DNA from: a virus
Direction: 5' to 3' (one strand)
IMG/VR virus record: IMGVR_UViG_3300031918_000008
Coordinates: 1-64,000 of that record
Length of the DNA stretch: 64,000 bases
Within the stretch, counting starts at the first letter, position 1, and each line of letters opens with the position of its first letter. This document shows, in pieces, positions 58,302 to 64,000 of this stretch. The position numbers were made by a program, and so were the translations under genes. The notes beneath the pieces are model-generated. The model was not told where the DNA came from, made no database searches, and saw only the letters and a list, made by a program, of their open reading frames with translations.

Positions 58302-58317
58302 AGCAATAATCGTGCCA
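58302..58317 (-). promoter_or_regulatory. Sigma-54-type (-24/-12) promoter of hsp20
   Basis: Minus strand TGGCACGATTATTGCT, which matches TGGCAC-N5-TTGCW in every fixed position, with flanks also fitting the extended consensus. Predicted +1 near 58292; leader about 45 nt to ATG 58247. Sigma-54 transcription needs an enhancer-binding ATPase. Confidence 0.75.
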
Positions 58318-58368
58318 ACTTTACAATAGTATAATTATATTAAAATATGTATATATAATAGAAGAAAC

Positions 58369-58493
58369 TTGACAAAAAGTATAGTATTTCATGTGCTTTT
58401 TATTAGATAAAAATTTATATACTATATTTTGACACACTATGACTAAAAGATGCGTTATTTTGACACATCTATTTTATACTATTTATGTTGACA
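58369..58493 (+). promoter_or_regulatory. Array of four TTGACA boxes in the divergent intergenic region
   Basis: TTGACA at 58369, 58429, 58460 and 58488; the second and third share the longer TTTTGACACA. Only the last has a convincing -10. The others may be tandem promoters or regulator sites upstream of the sigma-54 promoter. Confidence 0.45.
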
Positions 58494-58516
58494 ACAGAGT
58501 AAATCAGTGATAAAGT
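58488..58516 (+). promoter_or_regulatory. Sigma-70-type promoter, leaderless arrangement
   Basis: TTGACA, 17-nt spacer, TAAAGT; 6 nt to ATG 58523. Confidence 0.6.
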
Positions 58517-58522
58517 TTAGTA

Positions 58523-58780
58523 ATGACTATTTTAATTACTACTTTTACTATTCGGAAAAAAGTATACGAAGTATATACAGGTGACTATATCCTGTTTAAT
58601 GGTGCTTGTTATCAATTCTGTACAGGCAATAAACGAGCGTTAGGTTTTGAAGGATATCATAGTTACTATTCTATACCTTTAACAGCAAAAGTATTAAAAT
58701 CTATTGACTTAAACTTATTACAGAAAGTTGAAATAGGACATAAAGAAGATAGATCATTACTTACTTATTATTATTTTTAG
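58523..58780 (+). CDS. Unknown small protein
   Basis: 85 residues, beta-rich (TILITTFTIRKKVYEVYTGDYILFNGACYQFCTG). No SD; the ATG sits at the predicted transcription start. First gene of the rightward early-type operon. No family recognised. Confidence 0.55.
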   Translation: MTILITTFTIRKKVYEVYTGDYILFNGACYQFCTGNKRALGFEGYHSYYSIPLTAKVLKSIDLNLLQKVEIGHKEDRSLLTYYYF

Positions 58781-58806
58781 GAAATAGCTATGAATGGAGA
58801 AATAAT

Positions 58807-59556
58807 ATGGTTATTATAATGTATGGACTTCCTGCCAGTGGTAAAACCACTATGGCTATGAAACTATTTGAAGAGTACTTCAATGAAAATGAAAAGAAAT
58901 ATGGGGATGATAAACAAAAAGTTGTCTATCTAAATGTAGATAAGCAGGATAAAAAAACCATTAGTAATACAACTAATTATGGCAGAAATGCTCGTACTAT
59001 AGACATACTTATTGTAGATGGTTTTTTTAAATCAACTATTAATATAGCTGAAAAAGTATGGGATACAGGTAAGTATTTAAGTTTTGATATTAGAAATATT
59101 ATCATAATTGAGTTTGATCAGAATATACAGGCTTGCTTATCAAATGATAAAAAGCGCAATAGAGACAATAAAGCCACTAATTCAATTACTGAAGGTATTG
59201 AACCTTTTAATATGGAAACTTTTAAAAGTACTTTCTTCAAAGATAGAATGTATTATTTGAAAGATGCACAGATCGAAGTTAAAAAACAAGAGGTAGTTAA
59301 CTATGCTGATGTAGATATCTGTACTATATATTCTGACTGGAAGTATGGAAATGCTATAACAGACGATTTTGATGAACTTGATGAATGGCTTGAGAAAAAC
59401 TATCCTACTCTTACTTTTTTGCAGTACAAGAAAATTTGCAAATTAATTCATACAGAAGAAGATTTTACTTCTGATTATTATGATGAGCATGATACCCGTT
59501 CTATTCAGCGCAGTATAAAAATTTCTGATATATTGGAGATATTAAGTGGCTGTTAA
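58807..59556 (+). CDS. P-loop kinase, polynucleotide kinase-like
   Basis: 249 residues, SD GGAG. Walker A MYGLPASGKTTMAMKL at residues 5-20; IDILIVDGFF acts as Walker B near 64; KKRNRDNKA may be the lid. The P-loop G-L-P-A-S-G-K-T is characteristic of T4 Pnk-type and zeta-like kinases. No phosphatase domain is fused. Substrate (nucleic acid ends, nucleotide or protein) cannot be told. Confidence 0.6.
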   Translation: MVIIMYGLPASGKTTMAMKLFEEYFNENEKKYGDDKQKVVYLNVDKQDKKTISNTTNYGRNARTIDILIVDGFFKSTINIAEKVWDTGKYLSFDIRNIIIIEFDQNIQACLSNDKKRNRDNKATNSITEGIEPFNMETFKSTFFKDRMYYLKDAQIEVKKQEVVNYADVDICTIYSDWKYGNAITDDFDELDEWLEKNYPTLTFLQYKKICKLIHTEEDFTSDYYDEHDTRSIQRSIKISDILEILSGC

Positions 59557-60022
59557 ATCATGTTATAACTATGGCTATATTGATGAAAAAGATTGTTATC
59601 ATGTTTGTGGACATACTGTTAAGGGATACATAACTTACAGTCATGATCTTTTAATAAAGTCTCGACGAGTTCGTGGTATAAAGAATTCTGAGAGCGTAAA
59701 TATTTTAGATCATAAATATATTGGTAAATCTTTTATTGATAGTGATAATAAAAAGAAAACAATAAAAGAAGTTTGGAAACACTTTGGATTTGGTGTTTAC
59801 TATGTTGCTTTGTATGAAGATGAATTTAATTCACATGGAACCTTTGTATTGGAAAGTGAAGGAAATGCAATAGAAAAGTTATTTGATAATGGGCGCGGAA
59901 AGTATTATGAATTTAGAAGTAAAAGTAGTTTAAGTAACTTTGCTAATGTAGTGACAAGCTGGTATAAAGAAAACTTATATCAGCTTCCAAAAGATTTCAA
60001 TGGAAAGATAAAAAGGATATAA
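59546..60022 (+). CDS. Unknown protein
   Basis: 158 residues from GTG 59546, overlapping the kinase end by 11 nt with GGAG at 8 nt. Tyr/Lys-rich alpha/beta protein with CYNYGYIDEKDCYHVCGH at the start. No family recognised. Confidence 0.5.
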   Translation: MAVKSCYNYGYIDEKDCYHVCGHTVKGYITYSHDLLIKSRRVRGIKNSESVNILDHKYIGKSFIDSDNKKKTIKEVWKHFGFGVYYVALYEDEFNSHGTFVLESEGNAIEKLFDNGRGKYYEFRSKSSLSNFANVVTSWYKENLYQLPKDFNGKIKRI

Positions 60023-60023
60023 T

Positions 60024-60269
60024 ATGTGGACAAAAGATAAGCCTATTGAATCTGGATTTTATTGGTTTTATGGTGATGTTTTTTGGGATCAATTGCCTCA
60101 TGATGAAGGTAGAAATCCATTTGAACCTAAGCTGGAATTAGTTCAGTTTAAAGTTATAAGAAATAATGATATATTATACATTTCCCACAATACTTTTTGT
60201 TATAATATGAAAGGTGTTTGGTGGGACGAAAAAATACAAGAACCAGAATTGCCAACAGGTATAATATGA
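60024..60269 (+). CDS. Small tryptophan-rich protein, DUF551-like
   Basis: 81 residues. Opening MWTKDKPIESGFYWFYG matches the W-x5-P-x-x-G-x-Y start of phage DUF551-type proteins; ends MKGVWWDEKIQEPELP, again with the usual WW near the end. Function unknown. ATGA overlap with the frameshift gene that follows. Confidence 0.55.
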   Translation: MWTKDKPIESGFYWFYGDVFWDQLPHDEGRNPFEPKLELVQFKVIRNNDILYISHNTFCYNMKGVWWDEKIQEPELPTGII

Positions 60270-60756
60270 GTTTACAAAACTATAGTAACTGTATTACATA
60301 CTTCAAGGCTTTTTTCAAACACTACAAGTTTGGGCTTCTGAAAATGTAGGCAGTGATATTGAAATAAATTATGAAAAGCTTTGGGATTATATTGCTTCTG
60401 AAAAAGGAATAGTTGAAAAGTTTATTAAAACAAGTAGGAGCAATGATGAGGAAGAGCTATATAAATTAGTTGAACAGGATATTATTGATGGATGTCCAGT
60501 ATGGGAATTTTTGGTAATATCTGATTGGACTCGCCATATGTTAGAAATTGAGTTTAGTCACGCCGTAGAGCAGGCCGAAGAAGATTATAATAAATATATG
60601 TTACAATTTAAATGCACTACTTGTGAATATTTTATAATTCAGGAAACCACTTATGGAATAATTCACAGATGTCAATATAAAATAGATAAACATATGCGAA
60701 TACCAAGAGTTTTTGAGTTACAGAAAAAATGTAAATTTTATAAGAAGGTGTTATAA
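60266..60756 (+). CDS. Gene with candidate -1 programmed frameshift at T TTT TTC
   Basis: ATG 60266 overlaps the previous stop (ATGA) and reads 27 residues before TAG 60349. At 60310-60316, in frame, is the canonical slippery heptamer T TTT TTC. After a -1 shift there the frame stays open to 60756, giving about 163 residues: VWASENVGSDIEINYEKLWDYIASEKGIV, then a C-terminal CTTCEYF-x-CQYK-x-C cysteine site. The downstream part has no ATG/SD of its own before 60511 (TTG). Either programmed frameshifting or a one-base indel. Confidence 0.55.
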
Positions 60757-60782
60757 GGAGTTTTAATTGTCCTTGTTGTGCA

Positions 60783-61016
60783 ATGCCTATGCTTCCTTGT
60801 GGAAACTTAGTAAAAGAAAGTTTATTCGGATTAAAATTAGTAGATCAGTGTATTATAAAAACTTGTAATAATTGTGGAATTACATTTACTGCAATTTTTA
60901 AAGTAAAAAAAGCAGAAAGATTTGAATATGAACCACTTGAATATGGAGAAATTTTATATAAAGATATCTGTGTTCCTGATAAAATAATTGAAAAAATAAA
61001 TAAAGGATTAAAATAA
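60783..61016 (+). CDS. Small zinc-ribbon protein (start uncertain)
   Basis: 77 residues from ATG 60783. It has CNNCGITF near residue 29. The frame is open upstream to 60744 and reads SFNCPCCAMPMLPCG, which would complete a zinc ribbon, but there is no ATG, GTG or TTG there, while an AAGGAG SD lies at 60755. The true start may be non-standard or disrupted. Confidence 0.5.
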   Translation: MPMLPCGNLVKESLFGLKLVDQCIIKTCNNCGITFTAIFKVKKAERFEYEPLEYGEILYKDICVPDKIIEKINKGLK

Positions 61017-61357
61017 TGGAGTTTGAATCAGATAAATCTCGCTTTGAGTTTATAGTAAATTCAATGACAAATAGTTTTGGAATTCTTCATTCATTAAAGT
61101 TAGATTATAATTCTAAACTGACTGAAGTAATAAAAAAGTTTTTACCAGATGAGCAGTACAAAGAACTACTTACTTATCTTACAGAGGATACTGTTTTTAA
61201 TGTTGCAATTTCAAATGATATTGATACTACTTTTGCTGGTAATGATATTATTTGGATAAAATACGATCCAGAACAAACATTTGGATCTATTTTAATTCCA
61301 TTGCCAAACAAGGAATGTTTTGTATTTAAATATAGTTTAAATAAAAATATAGTTTAG
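61016..61357 (+). CDS. Unknown protein
   Basis: 113 residues; ATG shares a base with the previous stop. Helical N-terminal half, beta C-terminal half (DIIWIKYDPEQTFGSILIPLPNKECFVF). No family recognised. Confidence 0.55.
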   Translation: MEFESDKSRFEFIVNSMTNSFGILHSLKLDYNSKLTEVIKKFLPDEQYKELLTYLTEDTVFNVAISNDIDTTFAGNDIIWIKYDPEQTFGSILIPLPNKECFVFKYSLNKNIV

Positions 61358-61360
61358 TAA

Positions 61361-61390
61361 TTGACAAAATAACTTATCAAGGAATATAAT
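61361..61390 (+). promoter_or_regulatory. Sigma-70-type promoter, leaderless arrangement
   Basis: TTGACA, 18-nt spacer, TATAAT (both exact); 6 nt to ATG 61397. Confidence 0.7.
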
Positions 61391-61396
61391 ACAAGT

Positions 61397-61561
61397 ATGA
61401 TAAATGAAACAGCCTTAAATATTGCTCGAAGAGTGTATTGGTTAAAGAAAGCAGAATTGGCAGGTATTAGAAATAATACTACAGTAGGTCAAGTAGCAGT
61501 TACTAATATTGGTATTAGTCTAACAAATAGTCTTGAAGAAAAAATTAAGGAGATACTATGA
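61397..61561 (+). CDS. Small unknown protein, 54 residues
   Basis: MINETALNIARRVYWLKKAE, then AGIRNNTTVGQVAV and a charged helical end. The ATG is at the predicted transcription start of a consensus promoter, and the stop overlaps the next ATG (ATGA), so this short frame is very likely translated and coupled to the next gene. Confidence 0.6.
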   Translation: MINETALNIARRVYWLKKAELAGIRNNTTVGQVAVTNIGISLTNSLEEKIKEIL

Positions 61562-61959
61562 ATTACGATACTTTTGGAGATAGTAAAACTTATAAAACAT
61601 TACCTTATATTATTGATGCTATGAACGCAATGAGTTCAAAAAAGAATAAGGATAGACTTGCCTCTTTTCTTTATAAAGTAAATGAATGTGCAAATCAGAT
61701 TGAGCATGTTCGTTTTATGGCAGAGTTTCTTAATAAGATAGATAAAACATATAAAGTAAATATGGATTATTTTTATCAGATTTCTATTGATGATTATAAA
61801 AAGAAAATTGAAAAGTTTTTTAATAGTAAAGCTTATGAAAGTGAAGACAAAGAAATTTATATAGTTCCTTCACCTTATGCTGTTAAGCTTAGAACACATA
61901 TTGAAAACTATATTGTAACTCGTTTTAAGATTGCGGTAGGACTTGGTAACAATGCATAA
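61558..61959 (+). CDS. Unknown protein
   Basis: 133 residues, SD AAGGAG. Helical, basic (NAMSSKKNKDRLASFLYKVNECANQIEHVRFM). Coupled to the 61397 gene and overlapping the next by 8 nt. No family recognised. Confidence 0.6.
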   Translation: MNYDTFGDSKTYKTLPYIIDAMNAMSSKKNKDRLASFLYKVNECANQIEHVRFMAEFLNKIDKTYKVNMDYFYQISIDDYKKKIEKFFNSKAYESEDKEIYIVPSPYAVKLRTHIENYIVTRFKIAVGLGNNA

Positions 61960-62233
61960 AAATATTCTAGTTGCAAAGCATAATCGTATTGAAATTGTTT
62001 TTATTGAAATGCAGAAGAAAGACAAGAAGCATGATAATCAGATGATTGCTGAGTATGAAGTTTATACTAATAAATGTAGTTTTGTTGGTGTAGTCTGGTA
62101 TCCTGAAACAATGTTATTTAAAGATAGCTTTGATATATTGTATGAACAGCTAAATAATCATGTAAGTGATAAAATTTTTGATACTGATTTAAAATCTAAA
62201 CTTGCTGTAAAGTATCATGAGGATGTAATATGA
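61952..62233 (+). CDS. Unknown protein
   Basis: 93 residues from ATG 61952 (AGGA upstream); a TTG at 61943 is less likely. Beta-rich N-terminus NILVAKHNRIEIVFIEMQKK. Overlaps the helicase loader by ATGA. Perhaps a partner of it. Confidence 0.5.
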   Translation: MHKNILVAKHNRIEIVFIEMQKKDKKHDNQMIAEYEVYTNKCSFVGVVWYPETMLFKDSFDILYEQLNNHVSDKIFDTDLKSKLAVKYHEDVI

Positions 62234-62958
62234 ACTGTTTGTATGACAGTAAAGCAGTATGTAGATATAAGCAAGCCTGTCATAATGGATACTTAGAAAA
62301 AAGTATTGATGAGAATATTGGATTACAGAAATGCATTATGTTTCAGGAGTATCAGAAGCAAATTGAATTAAAGTTCAATGTAGAGAAATCAGGATTACCA
62401 GTCTCTATACTTAATAAATCTTTTTCTGATTATAAAGGAAAAGATGAAAACAAGAATATAGAGTTCTTAAAAGAATACATTAAACTATTTCCTGATTCTA
62501 AAAACTTGTTTTTCTTTGGATCAAACGGGACACAAAAAAGTACAGTAGGAAGAATTATTGGGAAAGAAATACTATCTAAGGGTTTTTCAGTAAGCTATGT
62601 ATTGGCTGATACACTGGTTAAAAAGTTAGGAAAAGCAGACAGAGATACAGATATTCAGAATGAAGTAACAGATATATTAAATAAAGATTTACTTATCATA
62701 GATGAGTTTGAACGAAGCAAAATGGTTTACTTTGAAAGCGGATGGCAGTTGCGTTACATATTTCCATTCATGAAAGAGCGAATTGAAATAGTAAATAAAC
62801 CAATAATTTTGATTAGTAATAGCATGATAAAAAATATAGAAAAAGATTTTGATTATAGTTTGTTTGATCTAGTTCAGCGAGAGTTTAAAGATGTATGTAT
62901 CTTTAATGATGTATATGTAAATGAAGAAACAAAATCGGATTTTAATAAACTAAGATAG
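62230..62958 (+). CDS. DnaC/IstB-like AAA+ helicase loader
   Basis: 242 residues. A cysteine-rich N-terminus (CLYDSKAVCRYKQACHNGY-x-C) may bind zinc. Then the AAA+ core: Walker A FFFGSNGTQKST near 96-107 (Gln in place of the usual Gly before Lys), KGFSVSYVLADTLVKKL, Walker B DLLIIDEFE near 155, and sensor 1 PIILISNSM near 196. Such proteins load the replicative helicase on ssDNA-binding-protein-coated DNA. Similar in plan to DnaC and to phage loaders. Confidence 0.7.
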   Translation: MNCLYDSKAVCRYKQACHNGYLEKSIDENIGLQKCIMFQEYQKQIELKFNVEKSGLPVSILNKSFSDYKGKDENKNIEFLKEYIKLFPDSKNLFFFGSNGTQKSTVGRIIGKEILSKGFSVSYVLADTLVKKLGKADRDTDIQNEVTDILNKDLLIIDEFERSKMVYFESGWQLRYIFPFMKERIEIVNKPIILISNSMIKNIEKDFDYSLFDLVQREFKDVCIFNDVYVNEETKSDFNKLR

Positions 62959-62965
62959 GAATATT

Positions 62966-63310
62966 ATGAGTAATAAGTCTTGTTATGAAAAAGTTTACAC
63001 TAAACAGAAACCAAAAACTAGACAAGATTTACTTATTCATTTTAAGAAAAGACTTCTTGAACGATATGCTATAGAAATTTCAAATAGTGAAGTAAATGCA
63101 TTAGTTGATTATATAGAAAATCATAATTTTATTTATTATAAGTTTATTGAAAATCAGTCAAATAATAGAGTGTTATTTGAAGTTCATGTAATATCAGAAA
63201 AATATGATGCTTGGATTCCTGTTATCTATAATAGAAAATTAAATATGCTTGTTACTGTTTTGCCTAAAGGATATAACAAAGATCCTAATCACAGATGGTT
63301 TAAGGAGTAA
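62966..63310 (+). CDS. Unknown protein
   Basis: 114 residues, GGA SD. Contains LIHFKKRLLERYAIEISNSEVNALVDYIE and a closing LPKGYNKDPNHRW. This pattern (basic helix followed by beta hairpin) recalls small RNA- or toxin-like folds but I cannot assign it. Confidence 0.5.
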   Translation: MSNKSCYEKVYTKQKPKTRQDLLIHFKKRLLERYAIEISNSEVNALVDYIENHNFIYYKFIENQSNNRVLFEVHVISEKYDAWIPVIYNRKLNMLVTVLPKGYNKDPNHRWFKE

Positions 63311-63312
63311 AT

Positions 63313-63891
63313 ATGAAAAAAGTATTTGGTGCAGGAACTTATTTTATTGGTGATATTAGCTATATTTTGTCTAGAGCTGATTATGATAAATGGATTGAAT
63401 CAAATTTTGAAACAGTCTTTAGTATAAGAGGCTTTGAATTAGTAGTAGATGGCACTGCTTATGGAGATGGAAATTATAAAGCAAGTACTGATGAAAAATT
63501 TCCTGTAGATGCAGGTATTATTGGAATAGTGCCTAAAGAACTTTGGAGTCCTGACTTTAATATAAATGATAATAGCTATGAAGATAGTGAACCTTGTGGA
63601 AAAATAATTGAAGTAATTAATGAACTTATTTTTGAATCAAATTATGAAAATATTAACGGATTCTTTAGAATAAGTTATGATACTACTTCTTTCTGTATTG
63701 ACACTTCTTATGATGAAGACGATGAAATGGATGAATTTGAAGATGAAGACGAGGAAGAAGAAATTGATGATTTTGATGAAATTATTAATGATGATGAACT
63801 AGAAGAGGATGATCTTGAGTTTGAAGATAGTGATATAAACTGCAATGGTGATTGTACAAAATGTGATAATGTAGATATTTGTAGAGAATAA
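63313..63891 (+). CDS. Unknown protein with long acidic tail
   Basis: 192 residues. N-terminal 120 residues begin FGAGTYFIGDISYILSRADYDKW, a beta-rich phage domain of the type G-x-Y-x-I-G-D. Residues 135-175 are almost all D and E, and the end CNGDCTKCDNVDIC has four cysteines. The acidic tail could mimic DNA. Function unknown. Confidence 0.5.
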   Translation: MKKVFGAGTYFIGDISYILSRADYDKWIESNFETVFSIRGFELVVDGTAYGDGNYKASTDEKFPVDAGIIGIVPKELWSPDFNINDNSYEDSEPCGKIIEVINELIFESNYENINGFFRISYDTTSFCIDTSYDEDDEMDEFEDEDEEEEIDDFDEIINDDELEEDDLEFEDSDINCNGDCTKCDNVDICRE

Positions 63892-64000
63892 ATGGTAAGA
63901 TTAAAAGCTGATAATAAAGAAGAAATTGAAATAGAATTTGATCTACGTGCTTATACTGTTAAAGTAAATGATTTTATAACAGTATATAGTTGGTATAGAT
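63892..64000 (+). CDS. Unknown gene, cut by the right window edge
   Basis: ATG 63892 directly follows the preceding TAA and the frame is open to the end: MVRLKADNKEEIEIEFDLR, then AYTVKVNDFITVYSWYR. Too short to assign. Confidence 0.5.
   Translation, partial: MVRLKADNKEEIEIEFDLRAYTVKVNDFITVYSWYR

Noticed and set aside
60511-60756. Separate 81-residue gene starting at TTG 60511
   Set aside because: No SD, and the same frame is open with coding-like sequence back to the slippery site at 60310, so it is better read as the end of the 60266 gene.
1-64000. Alternative genetic code (stop codon reassignment, as in some gut phages)
   Set aside because: TAA, TAG and TGA all act as gene ends with normal start-stop overlaps; no conserved domain is broken by one recurring stop codon.
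1-64000. tRNA genes
   Set aside because: No cloverleaf with TTCRA and CCA-like end was noticed by eye; intergenic gaps are mostly under 100 bp. A tRNAscan run would be decisive.

Overview
The window is part of a large, AT-rich (roughly 30% GC by eye), tightly packed genome of a contractile-tailed (T4-like) bacteriophage. The evidence is a nearly full set of myovirus virion genes: baseplate wedge and hub, spike, tape measure, portal, prohead protease/scaffold, major capsid, sheath and tail tube. They sit next to phage replication and nucleotide genes. TAA, TAG and TGA all end genes, so the standard bacterial code is used. Strong Shine-Dalgarno sequences and TTGACA/TATAAT-type promoters argue against a Bacteroidota host. 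A purely anaerobic ribonucleotide reductase (nrdH-nrdG-nrdD) suggests an anaerobic host. A candidate spanin pair, one member with a signal peptide, suggests a diderm envelope. A low-GC anaerobic diderm such as a spirochaete would fit, but that is inference. No terminase, replicative DNA polymerase, tRNA or CRISPR array was recognised here.

Layout. 1-11070, minus strand: baseplate wedge (gp6-like, cut by the window edge; gp25-like), spike (gp5-like), hub (gp27-like), further baseplate genes, tape measure, then a 740-residue protein that I read as a divergent palm-domain polymerase, and two small unknown genes. 11125-24247, plus strand: lytic transglycosylase, DnaN-type sliding clamp, metallophosphoesterase, a P-loop/membrane protein, a Dam-like methylase, QueC, deoxynucleotidase, dNMP kinase, SbcC/gp46-like ATPase and a candidate ssDNA-binding protein. 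24343-43417, plus: head and neck cluster (portal, protease with nested scaffold, capsid, Dps-like protein, neck candidates), interrupted by two EKYG-repeat homing-type nucleases. 43513-46417: glutaredoxin, NrdG and NrdD, with a mini-intein in NrdD. 46522-51391: spanin-like pair, sheath and two tube paralogues. 51444-57839: dUTPase, FEN nuclease, lipase, SNF2-like helicase and two DNA methylases. 57885-58247, minus: Hsp20. 58523-64000, plus: small early-type genes, a P-loop kinase and a DnaC-like helicase loader.

Regulation. Two promoter classes stand out. An 8-mer TAACTATT (variants end in C or A) lies upstream of virion, lysis, ssDNA-binding and RNR genes on both strands, about 20 times. In four genes it sits exactly 5 nt before the ATG, which is where a T4-type late promoter would make the start codon the first transcribed base. 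The second class is TTGACA-N16-18-TATAAT-like and precedes the clamp, homing nucleases, dUTPase, helicase and other replication or early-type genes, again often with no room for a leader. Hsp20 instead has a full match to the sigma-54 (-24/-12) consensus.

Most notable items: the putative polymerase in the late tail cluster, the mini-intein splitting the NrdD SSC/CRL motif, a scaffold nested in-frame in the protease gene, a nuclease-methylase fusion, two candidate frameshift genes (one at a canonical T TTT TTC site), and the sigma-54-type hsp20 promoter.
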